From an uncultured bacterium (GTDB taxonomy: Bacteria > Bacteroidota > Bacteroidia > Bacteroidales > CAIWKO01), in NCBI GenBank assembly GCA_903916135.1, contig CAIWVT010000254.1, forward strand, positions 1 to 21,169: a stretch of 21,169 nucleotides of DNA, written 5' to 3'. Position numbers and translations under genes: made by a program. The notes below the pieces were generated by a model that was not told the DNA's origin, did not search any database, and saw nothing but the letters and a program-made list of their open reading frames with translations. This document shows, piece by piece, positions 1 to 7,489 of the stretch. The number at the start of each line of letters is the position of its first letter. Position 1 is the stretch's first letter.

Positions 1-1
1 C

Positions 2-2341
2 TCAATTGGTAACCAATATGGATTATCGGCATATGAACTACGGTGGTTGCCTGAAAAATCTACGGAGCTGGATACGGTGGCGTTTTTGTGTTACAAACAT
101 AATGTGGATCATTTGCTTGATTTACTTGATTTGATTGATTTGTTTGATTACTTAAGTGCGCATTTTAATGGGAAGATTTTCTATTTGCCAGCAGAATATA
201 AAAATCAACTTAAGGGAGTTGATCTAAGCCCTTTAGCAAACTTTCTGTCAGGTGACGTAAACAATAAGCAATATGTCCTGTGGCGGCTATATTCATTTAA
301 TCACCTGCCTATTGAATTGATAAGCAGTGTGTATGAGATGTTTCTTGAAGCTGACAAAAATATAGGAATAGCTTATACTCCATCATATCTCGTTAATTTC
401 ATGATAGATGAATGTATGCCAATGCATTCGCCTAAATTGAATTTTAAAATACTTGATCCAGCATGTGATTCGGGAATTTTTCTTGTTTCTGCATATAAAC
501 GTCTGATTGATTGGTGGCGTATTGAGAAATATAAGAAAACCAAAAAATGGATTAAACCAGAGAAAGAACATTTAGATGAGTTGAAAAAAATGCTGAAAGA
601 CAGCATTTTTGGGATTGATATTCAAAAAGAAGCCGTTGACTTAGCAATTTTTAGTTTGAGTCTGACTTTGTGTGATATGCTTTCTCCAAAAGTAATATGG
701 GAGAATCTGCGGTTTGACGATTTAAGCAATAATATTGCTGAAACTGATTTTTTTGACTGGCTTTCTGAAGATAAATTTGAGAGTTTTGATTTAGTTATCG
801 GCAATCCACCTTTTGTTGAATATGGCTCAAAAGAAGTAGGGATAAATAATTTATCAAATGATATTGAGGTAGAAGTACCTCAAAACCAAAGTTCTCTATG
901 GTTTACCTTAAAGGGTATTAAGCTGGTTAAAAAAGAATCTGGTTTATTAGCTTTTATAGTGCCATCAGGACCTTTATTATACAATAACTCGAAAAAACCA
1001 GTAGATTTCAGAAAATGGCTTTTTAGTAATTATAATATCCCTCAGATTATTGATTTTACTTATTTAAGTAATGTGTTGTTTAAGAATAAAGGGAATGAAA
1101 AAAATGTTGCTGTCTCTTCAATTTTTATAGAAAACAAACAACCAGATAATGAACCAATAAGCCATGTTACTGTAAAGAAATTAAAATCAGCAAAAGAAAG
1201 ACAGTATTTTGAAATAGACCATTACGATTTTCATAAGATAACCAAATCAAGTGCAATAAATGATAAATTTATCTGGAAAGCTAATTTGTTAGGAGGAGGC
1301 AGATTGCCTTCGTTAATTAAAAAATTAAGTAGTTTTCAAACGCTAAAGGCTTTTCTTGATTATAGGAAAGAAAAAGGATGGGTTTATGGAGATGGGTTTA
1401 TCAAAGGAAAACCTGACGAAGAATTAATTGAATCTGATTTTATAAAGAAAAAGGGCGGATATTCTTTGGCTCCTTATCTTACTGGTCTAAAATATTTTGA
1501 ACCGGAGGATTTTACTGAAAATGGAATTTCTAAATTTAGTACTATTGAAACAAAATATTTTCAATGGCCAAGAAGTGAGATGATTTTCATCCCACCCTTG
1601 TTATGCATTAAAAAGAATATAGGAGAAAATCAAATTCCAGTTTTTCTTTCAAATGACAAATTGGGATACAAAAATGAAGTTATTGGTATCCATTGCTCTT
1701 TTGAAGATAGTTCTTTACTTAGCTCTATTCATGATCGAATAAAAGATAGCAATTATTTTCGAGCATTTCTTTTATCTTCGAGTGGTCGCGCTGGAATAAG
1801 TCGTTCCCCGTATACTTACACTCAACAAGATATCATGAATCTTCCTTTCCCCGAAGATCAATCTGAAATAGAGTTATCAGAATACGAGCAAATTCTTGTT
1901 GACGATACGCTTAACTATGGTTTGGATTTTTTGGGTAAAGAAACTGGTGTGAAATCATTAGAAAGTGCTTCCGTACTAGAAATAAAAGAATTTGGTTTAG
2001 TTTTTAGCAAAGTGCTTAATTCATTGTTCGAAGAAGGAAACAAAAATTATAAACTTGAAAATATTTACAAAACTGAGTCCTTAATTGGGGTATCATTTAA
2101 TTATACTACAAATAAATCTTATAATGCTGAAATTCTTACTGATGAAGAATGTGAAGTTTCATTGGCAAAATTAATTCAGAATAAAATCAGTACTAATTAT
2201 CGTATTAATAGAATTATAAAATTTTATGATGGGGATCGTATTTATTTTTTTAAACCCAAAGAACTAAGGTATTGGTTAAAATCCGTAGCATTAAGAGATG
2301 CTGACGAAACCATTGGTGATCTTTATAATGCAGGGTATTAA
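2..2341 (+). CDS. N6-adenine DNA methyltransferase (5' end cut by window edge)
   Basis: Transfers a methyl group from S-adenosylmethionine to adenine in DNA, by family. The frame is open to the left edge: the codons before the TTG at 47 read on without a stop (NQYGLSAYELRW before LPEKS), so the gene starts outside the window and 47 is not its start. Numbering from position 47, I see the YTPSYLV helix near 110-116, SAM motif I as DPACDSG (137-143), FGIDIQ (188-193) and the catalytic motif IV NPPF (253-256). The long C-terminal part after about residue 400 should hold target recognition; TYTQQDIMNLPFP there is typical of these enzymes. Motif I has Asp where the first Gly of GSG is usual. It is followed after 1 nt by a nuclease-like gene, which suggests a restriction-modification or defence pair. 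An Eco57I/type IIG-like or type I-like enzyme are both possible; the missing N-terminus would decide. The gene is visibly AT-rich compared with the core genes further right. Confidence 0.88.
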   Translation, partial: SIGNQYGLSAYELRWLPEKSTELDTVAFLCYKHNVDHLLDLLDLIDLFDYLSAHFNGKIFYLPAEYKNQLKGVDLSPLANFLSGDVNNKQYVLWRLYSFNHLPIELISSVYEMFLEADKNIGIAYTPSYLVNFMIDECMPMHSPKLNFKILDPACDSGIFLVSAYKRLIDWWRIEKYKKTKKWIKPEKEHLDELKKMLKDSIFGIDIQKEAVDLAIFSLSLTLCDMLSPKVIWENLRFDDLSNNIAETDFFDWLSEDKFESFDLVIGNPPFVEYGSKEVGINNLSNDIEVEVPQNQSSLWFTLKGIKLVKKESGLLAFIVPSGPLLYNNSKKPVDFRKWLFSNYNIPQIIDFTYLSNVLFKNKGNEKNVAVSSIFIENKQPDNEPISHVTVKKLKSAKERQYFEIDHYDFHKITKSSAINDKFIWKANLLGGGRLPSLIKKLSSFQTLKAFLDYRKEKGWVYGDGFIKGKPDEELIESDFIKKKGGYSLAPYLTGLKYFEPEDFTENGISKFSTIETKYFQWPRSEMIFIPPLLCIKKNIGENQIPVFLSNDKLGYKNEVIGIHCSFEDSSLLSSIHDRIKDSNYFRAFLLSSSGRAGISRSPYTYTQQDIMNLPFPEDQSEIELSEYEQILVDDTLNYGLDFLGKETGVKSLESASVLEIKEFGLVFSKVLNSLFEEGNKNYKLENIYKTESLIGVSFNYTTNKSYNAEILTDEECEVSLAKLIQNKISTNYRINRIIKFYDGDRIYFFKPKELRYWLKSVALRDADETIGDLYNAGY

Positions 2342-2342
2342 T

Positions 2343-3035
2343 ATGAGTTTGCTGAAAGATGAGTATTCACCAGGTATAAACATACCTTCTCCTTCTTATG
2401 AAAAGGGCAAAATTAACAAACGTCTGTTAGAGTTTGTAGATGAAACTTTGCCTGTTTTTCAAATTGAATTTAAGGAATTAAAAAGCAGTTCGGAAGAAGT
2501 TTTGACAGAACATTTGGTAAAAACACTTGCTTATCATTCAAATGGGAAATTGCCATTTATTTTTCTACAAGAGATAATACAGAAACAAGCAAAAGGGCAA
2601 AACAGAAAAGTTGATGTAGGCGTGTTTTTACATTATAAAGACGATGGTCCTTTTTTTTCTTTTGAGGCAAAACGATTACCAACTTTACCGAAGAGCAGAG
2701 AAAAAGAATACGTAATTGGAAATGATTCTAATAAGCCAACAGGCGGAATAGAACGGTTTAAATTAAATCTTCATGGAATTAATCTTAAAGAAAGTGCCCT
2801 AATTGGTTATGTGCAATCTGATACTATTCAAGAATGGAGTTGCAGAATAAATGGTTGGATTAACGAATTAATTAAATCTACTTCTGTTTCTGAATTATTA
2901 TGGTCAAATAGTGATTTGCTTGTTCAGAATAGGAATGAAGCAGATATTATTGCTAAATTTCAATCAGAGCATGAACGGGCTGATAAATCGAAAATAATAC
3001 TACATCATTATTTAGTAAATATTAACGGAGGATAA
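2343..3035 (+). CDS. PD-(D/E)xK nuclease-like protein, partner of the methyltransferase
   Basis: 230 residues if started at the ATG at 2343, which lies 1 nt after the methyltransferase stop. An upstream in-frame TTG at 2298 would overlap the methyltransferase and adds no recognisable sequence, so I prefer 2343. I see a pattern fitting a restriction-nuclease fold: a helix with Glu56 (EVLTEHLVK), Asp91 in KVDVGVFL, and Glu108-x-Lys110 in FFSFEAKRL, then a conserved-looking GGIERFK and a strand with Gln in IGYVQSD. The D...ExK spacing and hydrophobic strands are as expected for Mg-dependent DNA cleavage. No signal peptide or membrane segment is visible. I do not recognise a named family; the nuclease call is inferred from the motif and from the neighbouring methyltransferase. 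It could also be an inactive or accessory subunit of a larger defence operon that begins left of the window. Confidence 0.6.
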   Translation: MSLLKDEYSPGINIPSPSYEKGKINKRLLEFVDETLPVFQIEFKELKSSSEEVLTEHLVKTLAYHSNGKLPFIFLQEIIQKQAKGQNRKVDVGVFLHYKDDGPFFSFEAKRLPTLPKSREKEYVIGNDSNKPTGGIERFKLNLHGINLKESALIGYVQSDTIQEWSCRINGWINELIKSTSVSELLWSNSDLLVQNRNEADIIAKFQSEHERADKSKIILHHYLVNINGG

Positions 3036-3112
3036 AACAACGAAGCATCAACAAAAGACTCCCTAAGCCATAGTAAGGAGAAGGTTCCACCCTTCGTCTA
3101 TGCTATTTTAAA

Positions 3113-3234
3113 AGGCTATTGCCTATAATGCAAACAGCAAAAAACAATTTAACCATTCATCAATTTAGCCATCACTCCCCCGTTAGGCTTACGCTGTGCC
3201 TAAGTCGAATATATTTATATAGGCTCTGCCTATA
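3113..3234 (+). repeat. Three AGGC/GCCT-based inverted repeats
   Basis: Short stems at 3113-3124, 3183-3203 and 3218-3234 share the core AGGC...GCCT. The third is a perfect TATAGGC-tct-GCCTATA. They follow the nuclease-like gene and could be a REP-like element or weak 3'-end hairpins; none is followed by a T run. Confidence 0.55.
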
Positions 3235-3247
3235 AATCATATTACAT

Positions 3248-3264
3248 CATATAAATCAGCGTCA
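3248..3264 (+). repeat. 17-bp direct repeat, left copy
   Basis: catataaatcagcgtca, identical to 4100-4116. The two copies flank the mntA/hepT module and lie in the same orientation. Confidence 0.7.
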
Positions 3265-3335
3265 TCAGCGTTCTAAATATTGATAAACAAAAAATAAATA
3301 CGTCAAAAAAAAAGATAAGTAATAAAAAAAAGTTT

Positions 3336-3343
3336 TATCTTTG
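3336..3343 (+). promoter_or_regulatory. Bacteroidota -7 box (TATCTTTG) before mntA
   Basis: TATCTTTG matches the TAnnTTTG consensus of the Bacteroidota primary sigma factor. I find no TTTG at the expected distance upstream, so only half of the promoter is supported. It would give a leader of roughly 30 nt before the ATG at 3382. Confidence 0.45.
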
Positions 3344-3381
3344 CATAAAGCTTTCAAACAATATGGCTTTTACATACAATA

Positions 3382-3672
3382 ATGAATTTACAATCAGACA
3401 TAGAAAAAAAACTTACTGAATTAAAACCTACTTTATCAAACATATATAATGTTGATAAAATTGGTTATTTTGGTTCTTTTGCTCGCAACGAACAAAACGA
3501 AAATTCTGATATTGATATAATCGTTTCATTCAAAAAACCACTTGGATGGGCTTTTTTTGATCTTCAAGAACTATTAGAAAAAGAACTGCATAGAAAAGTT
3601 GACCTTGTTACCTTCAATGCCCTTAAAGAACAACTGAAAGAAAGCATTTTAAACGACGTGAAATACGTATGA
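3382..3672 (+). CDS. mntA: MntA-like nucleotidyltransferase antitoxin
   Basis: A 96-residue minimal nucleotidyltransferase. The signature is complete: Gly31-Ser32 in GYFGSFAR followed by SDIDIIV, giving the metal-binding Asp43 and Asp45. Known members of this family (MntA) act as antitoxins that AMPylate the HEPN ribonuclease HepT at a Tyr near its active site, blocking it. The stop codon overlaps the start of hepT (ATGA at 3669-3672), the usual arrangement for a translationally coupled pair. The antitoxin looks intact, while its partner is frameshifted. The pair sits in AT-rich sequence between two copies of a 17-bp repeat, in keeping with a mobile accessory module. The family call is secure; activity is inferred. 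Confidence 0.85.
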   Translation: MNLQSDIEKKLTELKPTLSNIYNVDKIGYFGSFARNEQNENSDIDIIVSFKKPLGWAFFDLQELLEKELHRKVDLVTFNALKEQLKESILNDVKYV

Positions 3673-4026
3673 ACCCGAAAGACAGACAATACTTGTTTTA
3701 TATTGATGATATTTTGCTATCTATGAATCGGATTGCTGAATACATTGGAGAAATGGAGTATACTCAATTTAAGCAACATTATATGATTGTGGATGCTGTT
3801 GTTCGTAATTTTGAGATTATTGGAGAAGCATCAAAACATATACCCACAGAAATTACTGAAAAGTATCCTGAACTTCCATGGAAAAAAAATGTATGGATTG
3901 CGCAATATTATTACTCATGAATATTTTGGCATTGATTATGAAGTAATATGGGAAATTGCAAAGAATGAATTGCCTAAAAATCGTTTAGATTTATTAAAAC
4001 TTATTGAAAAGGAAAACATTCAATAG
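3669..4026 (+). pseudogene. hepT: HepT-like HEPN ribonuclease toxin, frameshifted at an A8 run
   Basis: The first frame (3669-3920) encodes an 83-residue protein starting MNPKDRQYLFYI, with the DUF86/HepT hallmarks VRNFEIIGEASKHIP and LPW. It then runs into stop after PWKKNVW. The continuation lies in the +1 frame up to 4026 and carries the missing part: YGLRNIITHEYFGID. This contains the HEPN catalytic motif Arg-x4-His (Arg codon at 3901-3903, His codon at 3916-3918) followed by the EYFG segment with the Tyr that MntA modifies in studied homologues. The break falls on eight A at 3882-3889; seven A would restore one frame of about 118 residues. As read, the product lacks the catalytic motif. 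A sequencing error, a real inactivating mutation, or rescue by slippage on the A run are all possible. Confidence 0.85.
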
Positions 4027-4099
4027 ATTTTTAGCAATCCTATTTCAATTGTGCTATATAGAATCAATCAATAATCTGTGAATCTGTGGCAAAAATAAT

Positions 4100-4116
4100 C
4101 ATATAAATCAGCGTCA
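4100..4116 (+). repeat. 17-bp direct repeat, right copy
   Basis: Identical to 3248-3264. It overlaps the last codon of the HD-domain gene on the opposite strand by 3 bp, so the repeat forms part of the spacer between hepT and that gene. The preceding phrase aatctgtgaatctgtgg is itself an internal near-tandem repeat. Confidence 0.7.
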
Positions 4117-5355
4117 CAACTCCCCTCCCACCAACTTAGGATAACACAAAAAATATTTTCGTATGGTGCGCGACAATAGTTCGGTGTTAATTTGATCCGA
4201 ACTTTTGGTTATGTCCACCACACTGCCATCCCGATAGAGCATCGAAATCTTATCAAAAACAGGATTGTAAGCATTGTTTTCCACTTCGTCGGTAAACACA
4301 AAATAGCCCACCTCTTCCTCGGTCAAATCATAAGCCTGTTTGGTTTTTTGTTTCAAGTCGTCCACGTAATTAGCATCAAAAGCAGCATCTTGTATTTCTA
4401 TTTTCAACAGTTGGCGTTTCACAAGCTTTTCGCTCAGCAGTCGTAGGATTCTATCCTTTGATTTTGTCCATGTTTTTATACAGAAAAACACATCATAATC
4501 GTCCAACTCTGCAAAAACAGCTAACAATTCGGGCTTCGTTCTGAAATCCTGTTCCGTGGGATGTAGCTTCAAAAACAGTTGCAAAGCCTCGCTTGCAAAA
4601 ACCTCCTCACCTTGCTCCACCAAATATTTAGCACGTCGCAACACGCGTATCAACAACTGCTCAGCCGAAAGCACCGTCTTGTGGAGATACACTTGCCAAT
4701 ACATCAATCGGCGCGCCACAATAAACTTCTCAATAGAGTAAATGCCTTTGATGTCAACCACCAATTCATCTTGGCGCACGTTCAACATTTTGATGATGCG
4801 GTCGGTGCTTATCACCCCTTCTGATACGCCTGTAAAGAAACTGTCGCGCATCAAATAATCCAACCTATCCACATCCAACTGACTCGACACCAACTGATGT
4901 AAAAACCTTTTTGGATGCTCATCGGCAAAAATCTGTTTCGCCATCAGCAGTTGATTGTCGAACATTTCATTCAATCGCTCCATAAACAACAAGGAAAAAA
5001 GCTCGTGAGGGATACCGGGCACCAAGGTCTGTTCCAAAGCATGAGAAAACGGTCCGTGACCAATATCATGCAACAAAATGGCAAGCATCAAACTTTGTTG
5101 CTCCTCATCCGTCACCATATTATCTTTCAACTTGAGCATTTCAATGGCTTGCCCCATCAGATGCATCGCCCCAAGGGCATGTTGAAATCGGGAATGTATG
5201 GCTCCCGGATAAACCATATAAGTGAGTCCCAATTGTTTTATATAACGCAAGCGTTGAAAATAGGGATGTTCTATAATATCAAAAATGAATTCGTTCGGAA
5301 TTGTAATAAAACCATGAACAGGGTCGTTTATAATTTTTCTTTTGTTATGAACCAT
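4114..5355 (-). CDS. SAMHD1-like HD-domain phosphohydrolase
   Basis: A soluble metal-dependent phosphohydrolase of the HD superfamily, close to the SAMHD1/dGTPase-like group that can act on nucleoside triphosphates; the substrate here is unknown. From the ATG at 5355 (413 residues) it begins MVHNKRKIINDPVHGF, which fits the family's usual N-terminus INDPVxGF. The first metal His is in RFQHALG (His59), the HD pair is His96-Asp97 in LLHDIGHGPFSH, and the last Asp lies in the motif DVDRLDYLMRD (161-171). An in-frame ATG at 5412 would add 19 residues but would cover the -7 box of the divergent porX, so I choose the inner start. It is divergent from porX with about 90 bp between the starts. Its 3' end faces the hepT remnant. 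Confidence 0.85.
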   Translation of the reverse strand: MVHNKRKIINDPVHGFITIPNEFIFDIIEHPYFQRLRYIKQLGLTYMVYPGAIHSRFQHALGAMHLMGQAIEMLKLKDNMVTDEEQQSLMLAILLHDIGHGPFSHALEQTLVPGIPHELFSLLFMERLNEMFDNQLLMAKQIFADEHPKRFLHQLVSSQLDVDRLDYLMRDSFFTGVSEGVISTDRIIKMLNVRQDELVVDIKGIYSIEKFIVARRLMYWQVYLHKTVLSAEQLLIRVLRRAKYLVEQGEEVFASEALQLFLKLHPTEQDFRTKPELLAVFAELDDYDVFFCIKTWTKSKDRILRLLSEKLVKRQLLKIEIQDAAFDANYVDDLKQKTKQAYDLTEEEVGYFVFTDEVENNAYNPVFDKISMLYRDGSVVDITKSSDQINTELLSRTIRKYFLCYPKLVGGEL

Positions 5356-5375
5356 GTGCAGAGAAGATTTTTGCG

Positions 5376-5383
5376 TACCTTTG
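5376..5383 (+). promoter_or_regulatory. Bacteroidota -7 box (TACCTTTG) for porX
   Basis: An exact TAnnTTTG match about 60 bp before the porX start. The -33 element is not convincing (CATG where TTTG is expected). Its position inside the longest reading frame of the divergent HD gene supports the shorter start of that gene. Confidence 0.55.
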
Positions 5384-5445
5384 TATAAAATTTCGAGTTC
5401 AATATTACGCATTTTTATCGAATTAAATTAAAAAAAAATATTTTT

Positions 5446-6999
5446 ATGAGTAAAGTACGGATTTTATGGGTGGATGATGAGATAGATTTATTACGACCAC
5501 ATATACTCTTTCTTCAAGAAAAAGGTTACGACGTAACCACCTCAAACAATGGCGATGAAGGCTTAGATTTGATTAACGCAAGCAACTTTGATATCATCTT
5601 TTTGGATGAAAATATGCCCGGTATTTCGGGTATGGAAACTTTAGCACAGATACGGAATAATTTTCCGAATTTGCCTGTGGTGATGATTACCAAGAACGAT
5701 CAGGAGCATACCATGGAAGATGCCATTGGTTCTAACGTTTCGGATTATCTGATAAAACCCGTTAATCCAAATCAGATATTATTATGCTTGAAGAAAAACC
5801 TTGAAAACAAACGTTTGGTGAGCGAAAAAACCACACAAGCTTATCAACAAGAGTTTCGCAACATCGGCATGGAAATATCAAATCGTTTATCCTTCAGCGA
5901 ATGGAAAGATATTTACAAAAAGATGGTGTATTGGGAGTTGGAATTGGAAAAATCCAATGATGATTCGATGAACGAAGTGGTGCTGCTGCAGAAGTCAGAA
6001 GCAAACACCATGTTCACCAAATTCTATGAAAACCATTATATTGAATGGATTAGTGGCAAAACCAAAGACACTCCGGTATTATCCCATAATTTATTCAAAG
6101 AAAAAATATTCCCCCACATGACGAATCCGCGTCCATTGTTTGTCATTTTGATTGACAATTTGCGCTACGACCAATGGAAAATGATACAACCCATCATTGA
6201 AGAATATTACCGAGTGCAAGACGATGATTTGTTTTATAGCATTGTGCCCTCGGCAACACAATATTCACGTAATGGAATATTTAGTGGATTGTTACCTTCT
6301 GAAATAGCGCGTAAATATCCTAAATATTGGGTGGAAGAAGAAGATGAAGGAACCAAAAACCAATTTGAAAGCGAATTGCTCACCGAACTTTTGAAGCGGT
6401 ATGGGAAAGACATAAAATTCAACTATTCGAAAATATTAAACATTGCAGCAGGTAAAAAATATGTGGAGAACCTGCCGAATATCATCAACAATAAACTGAA
6501 TGTTTTGGTCTATAATTTTGTGGATATGCTTTCTCATGCCCGCACCGAGATGGAAGTCATACGTGAGCTTGCCGACGATGAATCGGCATATCGTTCTATC
6601 ACGCTGTCATGGTTCAAACATTCGCCTTTGTTGGATGTTATTAAATACATATCTGAAAACAATGCGAATCTTGTAATCACCACAGATCATGGAAGTGTGA
6701 AAGTTACAAATCCTGTGAAGATTGTAGGCGATAAAAACACCAATACCAATCTTCGATATAAATTCGGACGTTCGCTGAATTATAATAAGAAAGAAGTGTT
6801 TGAAGTGAAGAATCCTGAGGATATTTTTCTGCCACGTTTCAATGTGAGCACCAATTATGTTTTCTGTCGTTCCAATGACTTCTTCGCCTATCCGAACAAC
6901 TTCCACTATTATGCCAATTACTACAAAAACACCTTTCAGCACGGCGGTATTTCGATGGAAGAAATTCTAATTCCAATCATCTATCTAAATCCGAAATAG
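5446..6999 (+). CDS. porX: PorX response regulator (receiver plus PglZ domain)
   Basis: 517 residues, the usual length of PorX. Residues 1-120 are a CheY-like receiver with the acidic pair Asp10/Asp11, phosphoacceptor Asp54 in IIFLDENMPG, Thr82 and Lys104 (LIKP). After a helical linker (about 120-220) comes a PglZ domain of the alkaline-phosphatase superfamily: Asp237 in ILIDNLRYDQW, Thr271 in VPSATQYSR as likely nucleophile, ITTDHGS and FQHGG as further metal ligands near the C-terminus. In Porphyromonas and Flavobacterium, PorX works with the kinase PorY in control of type IX secretion and gliding genes, and its PglZ domain has been reported to cleave oligonucleotides. PorY is not in this window. 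All active-site features look intact. tsaE follows after 1 nt, so the two are likely cotranscribed. The start codon follows an A-rich leader with no strong Shine-Dalgarno sequence. Confidence 0.93.
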   Translation: MSKVRILWVDDEIDLLRPHILFLQEKGYDVTTSNNGDEGLDLINASNFDIIFLDENMPGISGMETLAQIRNNFPNLPVVMITKNDQEHTMEDAIGSNVSDYLIKPVNPNQILLCLKKNLENKRLVSEKTTQAYQQEFRNIGMEISNRLSFSEWKDIYKKMVYWELELEKSNDDSMNEVVLLQKSEANTMFTKFYENHYIEWISGKTKDTPVLSHNLFKEKIFPHMTNPRPLFVILIDNLRYDQWKMIQPIIEEYYRVQDDDLFYSIVPSATQYSRNGIFSGLLPSEIARKYPKYWVEEEDEGTKNQFESELLTELLKRYGKDIKFNYSKILNIAAGKKYVENLPNIINNKLNVLVYNFVDMLSHARTEMEVIRELADDESAYRSITLSWFKHSPLLDVIKYISENNANLVITTDHGSVKVTNPVKIVGDKNTNTNLRYKFGRSLNYNKKEVFEVKNPEDIFLPRFNVSTNYVFCRSNDFFAYPNNFHYYANYYKNTFQHGGISMEEILIPIIYLNPK

Positions 7000-7000
7000 T

Positions 7001-7429
7001 ATGTCGTCTAAGATGAGCTGCAAAACTGTTGAGGAATTACAGCCAATTGCAGATGCATTGCTAAAAACATTTCCCAACGAACGCATCTTTACCCTTCAAG
7101 GCGAATTGGGGGCAGGGAAAACTACTTTTATTAAAGCTATCTGCAAGCAATTGCATGTGATGGATGCTACCAACAGTCCCTCATTCGCCATCGTGAACGA
7201 ATATAACACTTCAGATGGTACAAAACTTTACCATTTTGATTTTTATCGTCTGAAAAAACTCGAAGAAGTTTACGACATCGGCTACGAGGAATATTTTTAC
7301 AGTGGTAATTATTGTTTCATAGAGTGGCCCGAACTTGTAGCAGATATTTTGCCTGAATCTTATGTTGAAATAAAAATAGAATGGAATTTAATTGACGATA
7401 CGCGAAACTTTTTTTTCGAAAAAAGGTAA
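7001..7429 (+). CDS. tsaE: TsaE, ATPase of tRNA t6A synthesis
   Basis: 142 residues, family-typical length. Walker A is GELGAGKT (34-41), followed by NSPSFAIVNEY, FDFYRL and IEWPE, all hallmarks of TsaE. It works in the cytoplasm with TsaB and TsaD, which transfer threonylcarbamoyl to A37 of ANN-decoding tRNAs; TsaE is the ATPase that resets the complex. It starts 1 nt after the porX stop and so probably depends on the porX promoter. An alternative start at the Met codon at residue 5 (MSCKTVEEL) cannot be excluded. The last coding bases are A/T-rich (FFFEKR). Confidence 0.93.
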   Translation: MSSKMSCKTVEELQPIADALLKTFPNERIFTLQGELGAGKTTFIKAICKQLHVMDATNSPSFAIVNEYNTSDGTKLYHFDFYRLKKLEEVYDIGYEEYFYSGNYCFIEWPELVADILPESYVEIKIEWNLIDDTRNFFFEKR

Positions 7430-7489
7430 TAAGGAATTGATATTTTAATTAATTTTATGGTGTCAAATTTTTAGGGGCAATTTTTTATT

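Larger units (their letters stand above)
3036..3381. other. Intergenic spacer with a cluster of short palindromes
   Basis: I see no credible gene here. It holds three small inverted repeats built on AGGC/GCCT: 3113-3124 (AGGC, 4-nt loop), 3183-3203 (TTAGGC/GCCTAA, 9-nt loop) and 3218-3234 (TATAGGC/GCCTATA, 3-nt loop). A 17-bp phrase (catataaatcagcgtca) at 3248-3264 recurs at 4100-4116 on the other side of the next two genes. The right end is A-rich and leads into a promoter-like box at 3336-3343. Confidence 0.6.

Noticed and set aside
47..49. TTG at 47 as the start of the methyltransferase
   Set aside because: The frame is open and protein-like all the way to the window edge, so the gene begins outside.
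4915..5388. 157-codon open frame on the + strand
   Set aside because: Antisense to the HD-domain gene, which has all metal-binding motifs; the translation is rich in His and Gln with no domain.
5356..5412. Longer N-terminus for the HD-domain protein
   Set aside because: The 19 extra residues are not part of the family start and overlap the -7 box of the divergent porX.
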